64,000 nucleotides of DNA from Peltaster fructicola (GCA_001592805.2 CP051139.1:2356001-2420000); one strand, 5' to 3'; counted from the first letter of the stretch, positions 43,061-54,957 are shown. Numbers and translations are program-made. Notes: generated by a model not told the origin, from the letters alone.

Positions 43061-45229
43061 ATGGCTGCGCAGGTGGCACAAGTCGTAACTCTAGCAGAGC
43101 CGGCATTTGTTGAACAACAAGCCAGGCCAAAGGGACGAGCTCGACTTGTCGCCGGACTTCAGCGCATCTCCTCATCACATTCCATCCTCAAGTTAGGACG
43201 CTCGCGAGCACACAGCTACAACGGCAATGGACGAGGCTCCATCTCATGTATCTCTCTCACTTCAGGCTCAGGCTACGGCACTCCTCTTGCTTCGACGCTC
43301 TCAACCGAGCTCGCTCATGGTGTACCTATCACATATGGCTCCACTCCCACCACTCCTGGCATCCAGATACCGCCCTTCGACGAGAGCGCTCGAGTGCGAT
43401 ACATGAGCGGTTCCGAAACAAAGGGATCAGCTACCTTACCTACCGAGATCAAAGCAGCGCCAAGATCAGCTTTGACACACGAGATCATCGCGGAGAATGA
43501 CGACTACTTCTCTATCACAGTCCCGCGAGCTCAGCAAAAGTCGCTGAACTTCTGGACGGATATGCCTGCCGAGGTCAGATTGCAGATACTCTCCTACCTT
43601 GAGCCTCGCGAGGTCATTCGCTGCTCCGCCGTCTCGAAGGCTTGGCATAAGATGTGTTTCGATGGACAGCTTTGGAGCATTTTGGATACTTCAGAATTCT
43701 ACCAAGACATCCCAGCAGATGCTCTTGTTAGTATCATCACGAACGCTGGACCGTTCGTGAGAGATCTCAACCTTCGAGGCTGCGTTCAGCTGCGGGAGAA
43801 ATGGCACACGACTGGCCTCTCTGATGCGTGCAGCAATCTAGAGAACTTCTCGCTCGAGGGCTGCAAGATTGACCGCAGCTCGATCCACAACTTCCTCTAC
43901 GCCAACAACAGACTGGTCCATGTGAACGTGTCGGGGTTGGCAGGTGCCAGCAACCACGCTATGAAGATAATAGCATTGCACTGTCCCAAACTGGAGCACC
44001 TTAACGTCTCGTGGTGCAACAACATCGACACACGAGGCTTGGCTAAGGTCGTCGAAGCTTGTCCATTGCTGAAGGACCTGAGAGCTGGCGAGATCCGTGG
44101 TTGGGATGATATAGAATTTGCGAATCTGCTGTTCAAGCGAAACACTCTCCAGAGACTGGTACTCAACCACTGCGACTCCTTGACTGATGAAGCATTAGCA
44201 GTTCTAGTTGAGGGTCAAGACAACGAGATCGACTACATCACCGGACGTCCCATTGTGCCTCCTCGGAAGCTGAGGCATCTCGACTTGACACGCTGTCGAG
44301 GCATTTCAGATCGAGGAGTGCGCACCTTTGTTGGCAATATGCCAGAGATTGAAGGTCTGCAGCTGTCGAAATGCCACGGCATTGTAGATGCTACCTTGAC
44401 AGAGCTCTTACCAACGACGCCTGTCCTGACTCACCTCGATCTCGAAGAGCTGGAGAACCTGTCAAACGACGTGCTCAAGGCACTTGCCAGCTCTCCTTGC
44501 GCAACCAGACTTCGACATCTCAGCATCTCTTATTGTGAGAACCTCGGCGACATTGGCATGCTTGCTGTGCTCCGAGCCTGCAGGAATATTCGTTCTCTGG
44601 AAATGGACAACACACGAATCTCTGATCTTGTCCTGACAGAAGCAGCTGCTGTAATGAAGGAGCGCACACCTCGAGCAGTCATGACCTCCACAGCTCCATA
44701 CAAACCAGCGATCGGGCTACGTCTGGTGGCATACGACTGTCAGAACGTGACGTGGACGGGTGTACGAGAAGTGCTCTCTCGCAACGCCGAAGTTTATACG
44801 TCCGTCAAGACCACCGAACTTCCGAGGGTCGAGAAGCAGTCAGATTCATCCACCGCGTCTTCGGATGAGAGTGTGCCAGCTAGGACGAACTCGCCGAGGA
44901 TACACGTTGTTCGCGAGCATAGCTACCCATCACAAGTTATCCAGCTTAAGTGCTTCTACACCTACCAACCTACTGTCGAGGAGCACACGAAACGCGTTCT
45001 GCGCGGCGATTTCGTCAGCGCCAGACGTCTCGAACGAAAGTGGGCCGAGTTTATGATCGCGCGGGAAGAGGCTGGTGCTATGGGTGCTGGTGTTCGTCGT
45101 CGCAGGAGACGTGCAAGAGAAGCACAGATGATGCACGCTGACGAAGAGGATGGAAGTGCATCGCCTAGCAGTGGTGTGGGTGGTGGTCGTAGACGCAGAG
45201 CCCGTAGTGGTGGCTGCTCTGTCATGTGA
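43061..45229 (+). CDS. F-box/leucine-rich-repeat protein with C-terminal CaaX box
   Basis: 722 residues from the ATG at 43061; the frame is open back to 43004, but only TTG occurs there, so an upstream exon is possible. The N-terminal 160 residues are Ser/Gly-rich. The F-box is at about 163-200 (FWTDMPAEVRLQILSYLEPREVI, AVSKAWHKMC). Cys-containing LRRs run from about 235 to 520 (LRDLNLRGCVQL, LEHLNVSWCNNIDTRG, LRHLDLTRCRGISDRG, LRHLSISYCENLGDIG). The tail is strongly basic (RRRRRRAREAQ, GGRRRRARSGG) and ends in C-S-V-M, a farnesylation-type CaaX motif. It is a likely SCF substrate receptor at a membrane, in the style of animal FBXL2/FBXL20. Confidence 0.88.
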   Translation: MAAQVAQVVTLAEPAFVEQQARPKGRARLVAGLQRISSSHSILKLGRSRAHSYNGNGRGSISCISLTSGSGYGTPLASTLSTELAHGVPITYGSTPTTPGIQIPPFDESARVRYMSGSETKGSATLPTEIKAAPRSALTHEIIAENDDYFSITVPRAQQKSLNFWTDMPAEVRLQILSYLEPREVIRCSAVSKAWHKMCFDGQLWSILDTSEFYQDIPADALVSIITNAGPFVRDLNLRGCVQLREKWHTTGLSDACSNLENFSLEGCKIDRSSIHNFLYANNRLVHVNVSGLAGASNHAMKIIALHCPKLEHLNVSWCNNIDTRGLAKVVEACPLLKDLRAGEIRGWDDIEFANLLFKRNTLQRLVLNHCDSLTDEALAVLVEGQDNEIDYITGRPIVPPRKLRHLDLTRCRGISDRGVRTFVGNMPEIEGLQLSKCHGIVDATLTELLPTTPVLTHLDLEELENLSNDVLKALASSPCATRLRHLSISYCENLGDIGMLAVLRACRNIRSLEMDNTRISDLVLTEAAAVMKERTPRAVMTSTAPYKPAIGLRLVAYDCQNVTWTGVREVLSRNAEVYTSVKTTELPRVEKQSDSSTASSDESVPARTNSPRIHVVREHSYPSQVIQLKCFYTYQPTVEEHTKRVLRGDFVSARRLERKWAEFMIAREEAGAMGAGVRRRRRRAREAQMMHADEEDGSASPSSGVGGGRRRRARSGGCSVM

Positions 45230-45960
45230 GAGATGTCGAAGCCTGCGAGGGTACGTGTTTGATGATTGCATCGGGAGGTTGGGCGTTGTTTTTAGGCCCA
45301 AGGCATGTTCGCGGCCGATCGTCAAGTTTCTGCATATTATTGCTTTTCCCATAGCATACATCTAGGCTGGAAACAGCGCATAATGGATGGCTTTCAAGGC
45401 AGCAATTGCTTGTATCAAAGTCTCTGCGAAGTGAAAAGAATCGAAGATGAAGACACGCGACAGAAACTCGACCTGTAATTTCGTGAACTCTCCTTATCGT
45501 GGACATGCAACATGGATGGGTAAGGCGCGCACTCGATTAGTGCTAGTTGGGTTCGAATGAACCGAAAGTAAGCTGAGCAGCGAATGAGGCAGCAGCCCTT
45601 GAGGCACCCGGCTGTTTGAACGTTGGCCCTTCAGAAACAACTCTCTTGTTCCTCTTCTGCACACATCGTCCATCTGCTCAAAATATTGCTCTTTCACACG
45701 ACATAACGACCGCACCTAATCTGCTGTAGAAGCACTTATCACACCATACACGTCGCATATTTCTCAGACCCTTGATCTTGCGGGACCGGCACAACTCTAC
45801 GTCTTCTTGTACAAAGATCAACCAGTCTACATCATAGTCCTTGCGCAAAGGTCTCTGTTCGCGACAACGATTGTCCTCGGCTGTGAAATCGCTCCTGGCT
45901 TACCGGCCAATGCTTGCGACAGATGCTGTAGTGCATGAATGAGCTCCATGCTGGTCAGGC
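45230..45960. other. Intergenic
   Basis: 3' flank of the F-box/LRR gene and promoter of the HOS4-like gene. Only short, unremarkable frames. Confidence 0.45.
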
Positions 45961-48900
45961 ATGAATGGACACAATCCCACAGGCGCCCCGTTGACGTCTG
46001 CGCAGCCGCATGATGCAGACAGCATCCATGTCACGCTAGCAGAAGTCAACAGCAAAGACTCTTCTAACGGTGTTGCGAGCTCTGGACACAACGATGGCCT
46101 CAACGGCATCATTCCAACGCCTGAAAAGCTTACCAATGGCGACAAAGCGAGCAACGAGGAAGCCGAATCCGAAGCTGAAACCCTCATCACCAGTCCTGTG
46201 AAGAAGAAAGAGGCGGCTATACAGAATGCAGAAGCAGCGAGATATAACGCAGAGGTTAAGAAAGAAGAAGACATGCAAGATAGTGCTTCTAAGGCTCGTC
46301 AGAGGGACCATGACGAAGATGCCGATGCTCCTGGCGCCGAGGACGACGAACCGACCTTGAGCGAGACAAGGAAGACCTCCCGGAGACGAGTCGACGATCG
46401 CATCGGTCTTGACGAGGACTCCAGTGATTCGTTGAGCGACGTGAGCGAGTCCGCATCTCTGTCTCGGGAGTCGTCTATGACACGCGCTGTCTCGGAGCGT
46501 CCCAATGCTTCACACAATGGCCGTGCCTCCTCGAATCCTCGCAAACGAAAGCATCGCGCATCTTCAGTCTCGCTGCCAAACAAACGCCAGAGTATGGAAA
46601 GTGCTCGCCGACGCCGGCGTGGCCTTGAAGATGAAGGGGAGAACGACAGATCAGATTCGCCGAAGAATAAAACACATCGCAGAGCAGTGTCGACACAATC
46701 ATTCCTGGATGGCGAGCCACCGGGACGAAAGCGTCGCACGATCCCACAGCTCTCCTCGCGGGAGTCCAAGCAAGCACGTTGGGAGGAATCTAGTGTGTCT
46801 TCAGAGGCAACCTCATACGGCTTAGGCGAGCAGAAAAGACCTACACGTGGCGTTGGTCGTTCCACCTCGGGCACAGGCAGACCAGTGGGCAGGGAGCATA
46901 AGCGACATGTCAACAAATATGGCTTCACACGACTCGCCGAGGCCTGTGAAAGCGGCGACGTAGCATTGGTAAAAGAATGGCGCGAGAAGGATCCAGAACA
47001 ACTGGAGCTTGCAGAGTTCGCTGGAAACAAACCACTTCAAATTGCAGCACTTAATGGTAATGCGGAGGTTGTGGAGTACTTGATCTCCGAGGGTTGCCAG
47101 GTGGATTGTGCCAACGTCGACAAAGACACGCCGCTGATCGATGCTGCTGAGAACGGCCATGTGGACGTTGTACGCATCCTCCTAAAGGCCGGAGTCGATC
47201 CGTTACGGCAGAATGTCAAGGGTCAGCAGGCACTGGACGTTGTCTCAGATGACACAGACAATTCTACCGAGATCAGAGCAGCCTTGCGAAACGCAATAGA
47301 GACGTGGAACAGTGTGGATGCAAGACAACGGCGGGAGGGTGAAGAGGAGCAAAGACATCGAGCTGGTCCTGCAAAAGAGCTGCATTTTATGGCAAGGACA
47401 TACGAAAATTTGCTTCGACTTGTCACGATTAACGATCGAAATGGTGTTCGCGAGTTTCTGGATGCTCGAGTACCTGTGGACAACGCTGTCATCGCCGCAG
47501 CCGCCAAGACAGGCGACCTATATCTAATGAACATGCTTCTAGCAGAGATGACTGACAAGAAGCGCCTACAGAAGCCAGAAAAACCTATGCTCAGCGTTAT
47601 TGGAACTAGTCACTTCGAAATGGTTAAATCCCTCACCGAGCTCGATCAATTCAACCCACTGTGGACCAACCGGCAAGGCAAGAAGTGGAGCGAGATTGCA
47701 GAGGAACGAGCAGGGCCTATGCGCAGACAGGAGATTGAGCTCCTCGAGAACTTGGAGCGCGAGGCCGAGCAGAAGCAGGCAGACCGTCGGAGCTCAAGTC
47801 CAATCATGAGACGTTCAGAGGGTAAGCACATGCGGCCTAGCGAGCTCGAGGATGGAAGCGACGAAGAGATGGACGAGGACGATACACCACGACGCAAGAA
47901 CGGCCGAAGGCTATTGAGCAGAAAAGATATGCGAGCAGCCAGTAGGCGGACAGACAAAGACTCCGATGACTCAGAATCAGATGATGCAGACGATGCAGAC
48001 GACTCCGAGAAGATGAGGCCTCCAAGTCCTAAAGAGAAGCGCGGTCCTGGTCGTCCACGCACAAAAGGTATTGTCAAACGAGGTGAAGGAAGGGATGATC
48101 CTATGCCAGGAGGAGATACTCGACCACGCAGGTCAAGCTCGATCAAGCAGACCACTGGGCGGGACCTTCCTGCTGTGGCAGCGGTCGTGACTGACGCGAA
48201 GCCGGAGCCGATGGACATTGATGACGCTGAACCTGCACCTTCGACAGACAATATGGAAATAGTCAATGAGCCACCACAGTCGGACCAGGCCCTGCAACGC
48301 CAGAGACAAGCAGAACTTGAAGCCGAGCAGCAAGCCGAGCTCGAGAAGCTGCAGCAAGAGCAAGCACAAGAGGAGCTTAGGAAGAGGATGGTACAAGAAG
48401 CGGAGGAACAGAGGGAGGCCACAAGGCGCAAGCAAGAAGACGAGGACAAGGAAAGACAAGCAAAAATGGAGCTGGCTGCAATGGATGCTATCAGAAGCAG
48501 GACCCGTCAGCAGCTTCTCAAGTCTCTACCAGAGCCATTGTCTTGGCTGCTCGATCCAGCGTCCGGCTTCTCCTACGACGAGCTTGGCGCAGCAGACACA
48601 CTACTTCACTGCTGCGAACCCATACAAGCAGTCTACGCCTCTGATGTGGCAGTGAAGCTCGCATGTCAACCAGCCCACGAGCCATTGGTGCTTAATTTAG
48701 CAGTGGCACCACTCTTGGGCAAAGGCATCGGGCTGCAACTCCTTCTACCAGACGACGCTATCGACCCTTCGATTCACGCAACGCTTCTTGCGCAAAGCGT
48801 CCTTCCCGGGCTACCAGTCGAGGAAAAGGAGAGGGCATGTCTAGAGCAGCTGCTACACGGCAGCGAGCTTCTGAACGACATCAGCCACCAAGATCAATTT

Positions 48901-49284
48901 CTGACGAACGGCATGCATGATGCTCACAAGCATGCACTCATTCGTAGCGCTGCTTCTCATCGCATGCGTACAGAGTCTGCAACACAGCTCCGGACGACGG
49001 CTTTGGCCCTTCGTTGGCTACCTCTTCAACAAGTCGTTGACAGGCTCCACCCAGTACTTCGGAACCGAGACATCGCAGTGTACGAAGAGTGGCGGTCTTT
49101 CCTTCGTCTGGCCCTTGACAAGAATGTGGAGCAAGCTTCTGCAGATGCGGACTTCTTCATGAGCGTCTGTACGCATTGGGAGCAGACCTCCTCACCTTAT
49201 ACCTGTCGACACGGCGAGAAGGTCAGCACAGATTTCACCACGCGAAGAAGTAAGACGAGCGTCGAAGTATGCCATCGCAAGTGA
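45961..49284 (+). CDS. HOS4: Ankyrin-repeat protein, HOS4-like (Set3 histone deacetylase complex)
   Basis: Single exon, 1107 residues, ATG at 45961. The first 300 are charged and disordered with nuclear-signal clusters (NPRKRKHRAS, ARRRRRG). Ankyrin repeats lie at about 320-440: YGFTRLAEACESGDVALVKEW, NKPLQIAALNGNAEVVEYLI, DTPLIDAAENGHVDVVRILLKAGV. The next 180 residues are helical, then an acidic/basic region, a Glu/Gln coiled coil (about 770-840) and a globular C-terminal domain (PEPLSWLLDPASGF, LNLAVAPLLGKGIGLQLLLPD, ALRWLPLQQVVDRL). The architecture of ankyrin, charged coiled coil and C-terminal PH-like domain matches fungal HOS4, a subunit of the Set3 complex. The symbol is by architecture and is not certain. 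Confidence 0.72.
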   Translation: MNGHNPTGAPLTSAQPHDADSIHVTLAEVNSKDSSNGVASSGHNDGLNGIIPTPEKLTNGDKASNEEAESEAETLITSPVKKKEAAIQNAEAARYNAEVKKEEDMQDSASKARQRDHDEDADAPGAEDDEPTLSETRKTSRRRVDDRIGLDEDSSDSLSDVSESASLSRESSMTRAVSERPNASHNGRASSNPRKRKHRASSVSLPNKRQSMESARRRRRGLEDEGENDRSDSPKNKTHRRAVSTQSFLDGEPPGRKRRTIPQLSSRESKQARWEESSVSSEATSYGLGEQKRPTRGVGRSTSGTGRPVGREHKRHVNKYGFTRLAEACESGDVALVKEWREKDPEQLELAEFAGNKPLQIAALNGNAEVVEYLISEGCQVDCANVDKDTPLIDAAENGHVDVVRILLKAGVDPLRQNVKGQQALDVVSDDTDNSTEIRAALRNAIETWNSVDARQRREGEEEQRHRAGPAKELHFMARTYENLLRLVTINDRNGVREFLDARVPVDNAVIAAAAKTGDLYLMNMLLAEMTDKKRLQKPEKPMLSVIGTSHFEMVKSLTELDQFNPLWTNRQGKKWSEIAEERAGPMRRQEIELLENLEREAEQKQADRRSSSPIMRRSEGKHMRPSELEDGSDEEMDEDDTPRRKNGRRLLSRKDMRAASRRTDKDSDDSESDDADDADDSEKMRPPSPKEKRGPGRPRTKGIVKRGEGRDDPMPGGDTRPRRSSSIKQTTGRDLPAVAAVVTDAKPEPMDIDDAEPAPSTDNMEIVNEPPQSDQALQRQRQAELEAEQQAELEKLQQEQAQEELRKRMVQEAEEQREATRRKQEDEDKERQAKMELAAMDAIRSRTRQQLLKSLPEPLSWLLDPASGFSYDELGAADTLLHCCEPIQAVYASDVAVKLACQPAHEPLVLNLAVAPLLGKGIGLQLLLPDDAIDPSIHATLLAQSVLPGLPVEEKERACLEQLLHGSELLNDISHQDQFLTNGMHDAHKHALIRSAASHRMRTESATQLRTTALALRWLPLQQVVDRLHPVLRNRDIAVYEEWRSFLRLALDKNVEQASADADFFMSVCTHWEQTSSPYTCRHGEKVSTDFTTRRSKTSVEVCHRK

Positions 49285-49984
49285 AGGCAAGCAGGAGGCT
49301 ATTTGTATATCCCAAATATGCGGAACCGATGCACGGCATGATCATGGTCTATGAGACAGCGCCAGGATTGCTGCACGTCATGTTGCATGTCTTGTAGCGA
49401 TTGCCTCTGTCGTGCCGATCACAGTAGATATCATCAAATAGGCAAACTGTGCTATATGTCCAGACAAAGAAGACCCATTACACGATTACTGGTACTCGGC
49501 AATACACCCAGATGATGTCTGGACTAATAAGCAAAGAGGGTCCCGTGGAATTGGTGGGAATAGAATGTAGCATCGTAGCCTCCAAATCTTCTGGTCTCGA
49601 CTGGTCATTGCACTGACGTTGTCAACAAGTCGTCTTGTCAGCTCTGCTTACTTTCGAATCTTGCCCGAGTCTGTGGCATACCCTCAGTGTCCTTCTTGAA
49701 ATTTAGCCTGCCGATCGCATAGAAGCGCCTTCTTCAATTGCACGTACTCATCCTTCCACGACAAACCTCAACGACTTAGCGTTGCCTCAGAGCACACTGT
49801 CACCTCGTTTCGATTAAGCTCAGAACAACAGACTGAGCCTCCTCGTACTGCATCCAGAGCCGCCGCTCGTCCTTGAAACACATCCTCGAGCACCATATCG
49901 CGAGCCTTGAGGCGTATGATCTGCACGAATCATCCATTTCAAGAGTGAGAGAGCAGAGCAGGTGGACTCGTGAGCTTGCAGAGC
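49285..49984. other. Intergenic: PAS kinase promoter
   Basis: 3' flank of the HOS4-like gene and upstream region of the PAS kinase. No conserved frame; a short minus-strand frame (49800-50027) overlaps the PAS kinase start and is not supported. Confidence 0.45.
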
Positions 49985-52900
49985 ATGCCTCTGCCAGGCT
50001 CAACGCACACGCAAGATGGTGAGTCACTTAAGGACATCCGCGACCGGATTCGGGCATGCCACGAGGCGGACGAACGGTCGTTGGGGAATGACAATCACTT
50101 GTGAAGAAATCAACACAGCTGACCAGCGACCGTCAGACAACTCAAACAGCACATCGCCTGCAAGCAGGCCTCAAGAAGAAGTCCCCGCCAATGAGCGAAC
50201 TTCACCTTACAGGTCACATCCTGCAAGTTCACTTCCTGTGAGGACAGGCAGTCTAGATATCCCGAAGAACCGTTCCTTCGACAATCTCAGCTCGCGCTCT
50301 GGTCCTTCCTCATCCCTTCGGCTCGACATCGCAGGTCAACACCGAAATAGCCGCCTAAGCATCGACAGCAATGCCACAGATTATGAACACTTGAGCAGGT
50401 ATGTGGTTGTAAGGATAAACGAGTATGGTCTGCGAAAGTCCATTGGAGCCATAGACATCATGGGACTTTCATATGTCAGCGTAAACTGACATACTTCTAT
50501 AGATCACCCATTCTCTCCGACAGAGATACAGGTCTTCGGCGTATTCGACAGGCACCAACGAAACCCTCACCAAACCTTGCTTCCGAGAGCTTTTCAGTCC
50601 CAGGATCTGCAGCGCCATCTCGCAAGAGTTCTCTCAGCGCAGCAGTCGCGCAGGCTTCACCCACTCTTCCTTTTGGCGACGACCTTGCTCGCTTCCCCTC
50701 TGAGTCTCTCCATTCGTTTTCCTTTGCACATCAAAGCGCCGAATCTCTTCAAAGTCGCCAGAACGTGATCAAGCGGAGTCTTGAATTTATGCGAGACAAG
50801 CTCGGCTGGGCAGCAACGACACCTCGAATCGCTAGTGCACAGGCTCGATTGAATGGCGATGAAGAACTCCTGAATATCATGGAGTTGTTGGAGCGAGCCA
50901 ACGTCATAGGACTACCAGGCGCACCTGACGTCCCAGGCTCAAGTCTTGGCCCGTTGACTGGTCCTGCTCATTTGAGCAACGAGAACATATTCGACAAGAG
51001 CTTCGACATTGTCAGTGAATCTCCTGAGAAGCTTCCGTCCCTCACGTCAGCGAACAGGAACATTTCTCCTACTGCACTAGATACACCGACAATTGCTCTG
51101 CCAGAAGACCACAGCGAATCCGTGCTTCAAGAGACTGATGAGGCTGTACAGCGACCAGATTTCAGGCGATCCGCATTAAAGAGAACCTATACTGACACAT
51201 CCGGTCTGAGCCTGCAGCACCATCTTTCAGAAGTCATGGCCAAGCCTTACAGCACAAGCAAGCCATCATCCGTTCAAGGCACATCCATCATCCCACTTGT
51301 ACAGCCTGGTCGCAACACCACGGTCACGGAGCGTGCTCCTCATGGTGGGCACCGCAATAATCCGCAGGCTATTTTCACCACTGGAGCAGAATCGCCATGG
51401 ACCATCACAGCAGCTAATGACCTGGCGTGTCTCGTCTTTGGCGTCACACGTGCTGAGGTCAGGAAGCTTGGCATCATGGAAGTCATCAAAGAAGAACGAC
51501 GAAACTGGCTTGTCGAGAAGCTGAAGAATCCCGACTCTGGCTCTTCTCCTAGGAATGTTTCCAAGGCCTCACATTCCCAAAAACCTGTGAGCATCAGCCC
51601 TCATGTCTCCTCCATGAAAAGTGGACTGACAGCTAAGCTTTTGTCGAAACCTCCCGTTCGTGACACTTACAAGAGCAAACGCAGAGCGAAGACGGACGAA
51701 GGTCAGTCAACTGGCTCTCCGCTATCGCCTTCGCATCACACGAGTCGACAGAGCCGAGGCGTTCTTCTATGCGGAGATGTCGTGCCTATCAAGAAGCGCA
51801 ACGGTGCGTATGGAAGCGCTTCGTTGTGGGTGAAGGAAAAGAGTGGTGGCCTCATCTGGGTGCTCGAGGAGATTGCAGAAGATGTCGCCTACATCACTGT
51901 TGATGGCATTGGCTCTATCGTCAAGGGTTCCGGTCACATCGAGCCCATCTGGGGCCTTGACCGCGTCAGGAGCGGCATGGACGTGCAGAAGCTGGTCCCA
52001 TCCTTTCCAAAACTGGCTGGCACATACACAGGTGCTATCGACTACGATGCCGTAGCACAGCTGAAGCGGTTCACAGCAAGGACCTGTAACGCAATCTCTG
52101 TGCCAATAACTATGGAGCAGCTTCCTGGCGAGAGCACGTTCAGGGTGTCTTCCTTCCCACATATCGCCGGTATCATCGTGGTGAATCCAACTTCGATGCG
52201 AGTGAGCAGCAGCAACAGCGTCTTTAGCGCTGCACTCTTCGGTCACGCCAATCCAGACGGTCTGCACATCACCGAGCTCATACCCGAGTTCGACAAGGTT
52301 CTCGATGTCATGACTGACGAAGACAAGATTGCTCTGATTGACGGTATTGTCATTCCCGAGCACTCCTTCAGACATGCGCGTGCGCTTCTGGCGCTCCGGC
52401 AAGGTAACGAAGATGCATCATCCATCTTTCTCAAGCCATCTGGAATCCCTGCACGACACCGAGACGGCGCTGAGATCATGATTGATGTCCTGATGCGTGT
52501 CGTCAAAAGTGACAAAGAACCTATCTACAACGAGAGCGTCATAATCGAAGAAAGCGGTAATACTGACGTTGAAGGCACACCGGAGAGCGAGGTTGTCTAT
52601 GCACTGTGGGTCACATACTCGAGACAATTGCATGCAGCAAACCACGGTGTCGGACCGATTGCAAACCTCGCCAGTCGGCCGACAACTCCGCCTACCCAGC
52701 CTCTTCCAGGCAACCTGATCGATGAGGTCGTGCCCAGTCCAATGATACTTGGTGATGGTGCTGACGACCCGCGGGTTTCCTTGCTCTCACAGCAACTGGA
52801 AGATATGAAAGCAATTGAGAACGAGTCGTCCATCGTCGAGGGCTCCCCAGAACAGAACGAACCATTCGAGCACCCATCTCCAGAGCTGATTGCAGCTAAG

Positions 52901-53767
52901 GTAAACATCATAAAGAAGAAGAAGATCGATGACTTTATCATCCTCGAAGAGATGGGTCAAGGTGCTTATGGACAGGTCAAACTCGCACGCTACAGGAAGC
53001 CAGCTGCGAAGAAGATGGTTATCAAATATGTCACCAAGCGGCGCATCCTGGTCGATACATGGCATCGCGATCGTCGACTCGGAACAGTGCCACTGGAGAT
53101 CCATGTCCTCGACTATTTGCGTAGAGATGGTCTGCAGCATCCTAACATCGTGGAGATGGTCGATTTCTTCGAAGACAATATCAACTACTATATTGAGATG
53201 AAGCCTCACGGACTTCCAGGAATGGATCTCTTTGATTACATCGAGCTACGCGTCACTATGGAAGAGCCAGAATGCCGGAAGATCTTCAAGCAGGTCGCCG
53301 AAGCACTGCGACATCTTCACATCGTCGCCAAGGTGGTTCACCGCGATATCAAGGACGAGAACATCATCCTTGATGGCGAGGGCAAGGTCAAGCTTGTGGA
53401 CTTTGGGTCAGCAGCCTACATCAAATCTGGTCCATTCGACGTCTTCGTTGGAACCATCGATTATGCTGCACCAGAGGTCTTGCGTGGAGCTCCTTATCGC
53501 GGAAAGGAACAAGATGTGTGGGCCTTGGGCATCTTGCTGTACACCATCGTGTACAAGGAGAATCCCTTCTACAGCATCGACGAGATTATGGATCACGATC
53601 TGAGGGTGCCATGGGTCATGAGCGAGGCATGCATTGATCTGATTCGAAAGATGCTGGACCGTGATGTTGAGCGACGAATCGGCATTCAAGCAGTCCTCGA
53701 GCACGAATGGTGCACAACTGTCGATCCTGGAGATGAGGAAGAAGTCTCGGGAGATGATAGACATTGA
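49985..53767 (+). CDS. PSK1: PAS-domain serine/threonine kinase (PSK1/PSK2 type)
   Basis: Exons 49985-50018, 50119-50398 and 50503-53767, introns of 100 and 104 nt, encode 1192 residues. A PAS domain near residue 400 (SPWTITAANDLACLVFGVTR) is followed by a regulatory middle. The C-terminal kinase starts at DDFIILEEMGQGAYGQVKLAR (Gly-loop near 922), with VIKYV lysine, catalytic HRDIKDENI near 1050, DFG in VDFGSAAYI, GTIDYAAPE and a final ERRIGIQAVLEHEW. It senses nutrient state and phosphorylates UDP-glucose pyrophosphorylase, glycogen synthase and translation factors in yeast. The large frame alone starts with GTG at 50765; upstream exons are needed. An alternative start at 50016 (in frame, spanning the donor) is possible. 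Confidence 0.92.
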
Positions 53768-53942
53768 TGACTTAATAAATTGTTCACACACAGAATTGAT
53801 ACCCAGGCAATGAAGGCATGTATATATGATCGATCAAAGCATCTGCTTCAATCATGTTGTCATACAAGCGCTAGCTAATGCTTGTCGCTTCGAACTCCTC
53901 CAACTCCAGCACAGATGTGTAAGCGTGCCATTGTTAGGGCGT

Positions 53943-54783
53943 CTAGTACTCAGCGGCGCTCTGTGGGAACTCGAAGTTGACACCCTTGCCAGTCAGTCGC
54001 TTGTAAACCTCGGAGTAGGTGTCAAGTCGGTAGTCAACACCACCACGCTCCTTCTCGTCAAGAACGACCTTGAGGATCTTGCTGCCATCCTCACGGGTTC
54101 GGAGACGCTTTCCAACAATCTCGACTGGGTAGACCAGGTCGGTGAGGATGGCATCGTGGACAGCTGTGAGTGTACGGCTGCGTGGGCGCTTCTGTGTCTG
54201 TGTGGTTCGGGAGCGGTTGCTTCGCTTTGGTCGTGGCAGAATGCGGCGAGATGCAACGATCAGGACGTGACGGTCAGAGAACTTCTTCTCGAGCTCACGG
54301 GTGAGACTGAAGTCATGTTAGTATGCAAGAGAGCGATAGTCAATCATAGACTTACCGTTGCTGCGAGCGGTGCCATCCTGCAAGTGATGGGACTGGGACG
54401 AAGATGACGATAGCCTTGCGTCCGTGGCCGACCTCGATCTGTGAAGAATCCTGGTGTCAGCAAGAGTACTTTGCTGCCCAGTGCCCAACGCCTCTTCATT
54501 TACAGATCTCGAGTATGCGATATGTCTCATCTCGAGCAGACTCGTGCTTCTTTCGATCTTGCAGGTCGACGTGAACCTCTTTCTGTATATGCTTCTCTTT
54601 CTCCTCTGATGTCTAGCTTACCTCGCGTGCAGAGACGAACTGCAGTGGTCGCAGAGCGGCGCGCATGTCTGGGATGTTGGTCTCGAGCTCGTAGAGAGCA
54701 GTGGCGATGCTGGTCTCGATCTCTGATGGCTTGGCCCGCGATGGGCTGTTTGGCGCAATCTTGTTCAAGGCTTGTTGAGACAT
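53943..54783 (-). CDS. RPS7: 40S ribosomal protein eS7
   Basis: Small-subunit ribosomal protein. Exons 54783-54622, 54438-54356 and 54306-53943 total 202 residues, the normal length. Intron 1 is 183 nt, longer than its neighbours' introns, as is common in ribosomal protein genes; intron 2 is 49 nt. Spliced sequence: [79 protein letters not shown], then [20 protein letters not shown] and [18 protein letters not shown]. Both joins restore the family exactly. Codons are almost all C- or G-ending, typical of very high expression. Convergent with the PAS kinase, 175 bp apart. Confidence 0.97.
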
Positions 54784-54957
54784 ATTGGCGGTCTGTTGTG
54801 TGAAAGACGTGCTGAACAGAAAACGTAGGGTTCAATGAAGCTTGCAGTGGATGTGGGAGAAATTCATGCCAAGAGTTTGCGGATGTGTGAGGTCCGTGCA
54901 TCGTCTGGTGGTGACTGCAACACCTATACCACCTACACAATAGACATGCTCGCACTT

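Noticed and set aside
53826-54407. 193-codon plus-strand frame
   Set aside because: Antisense to ribosomal protein eS7, whose three exons explain the region completely.
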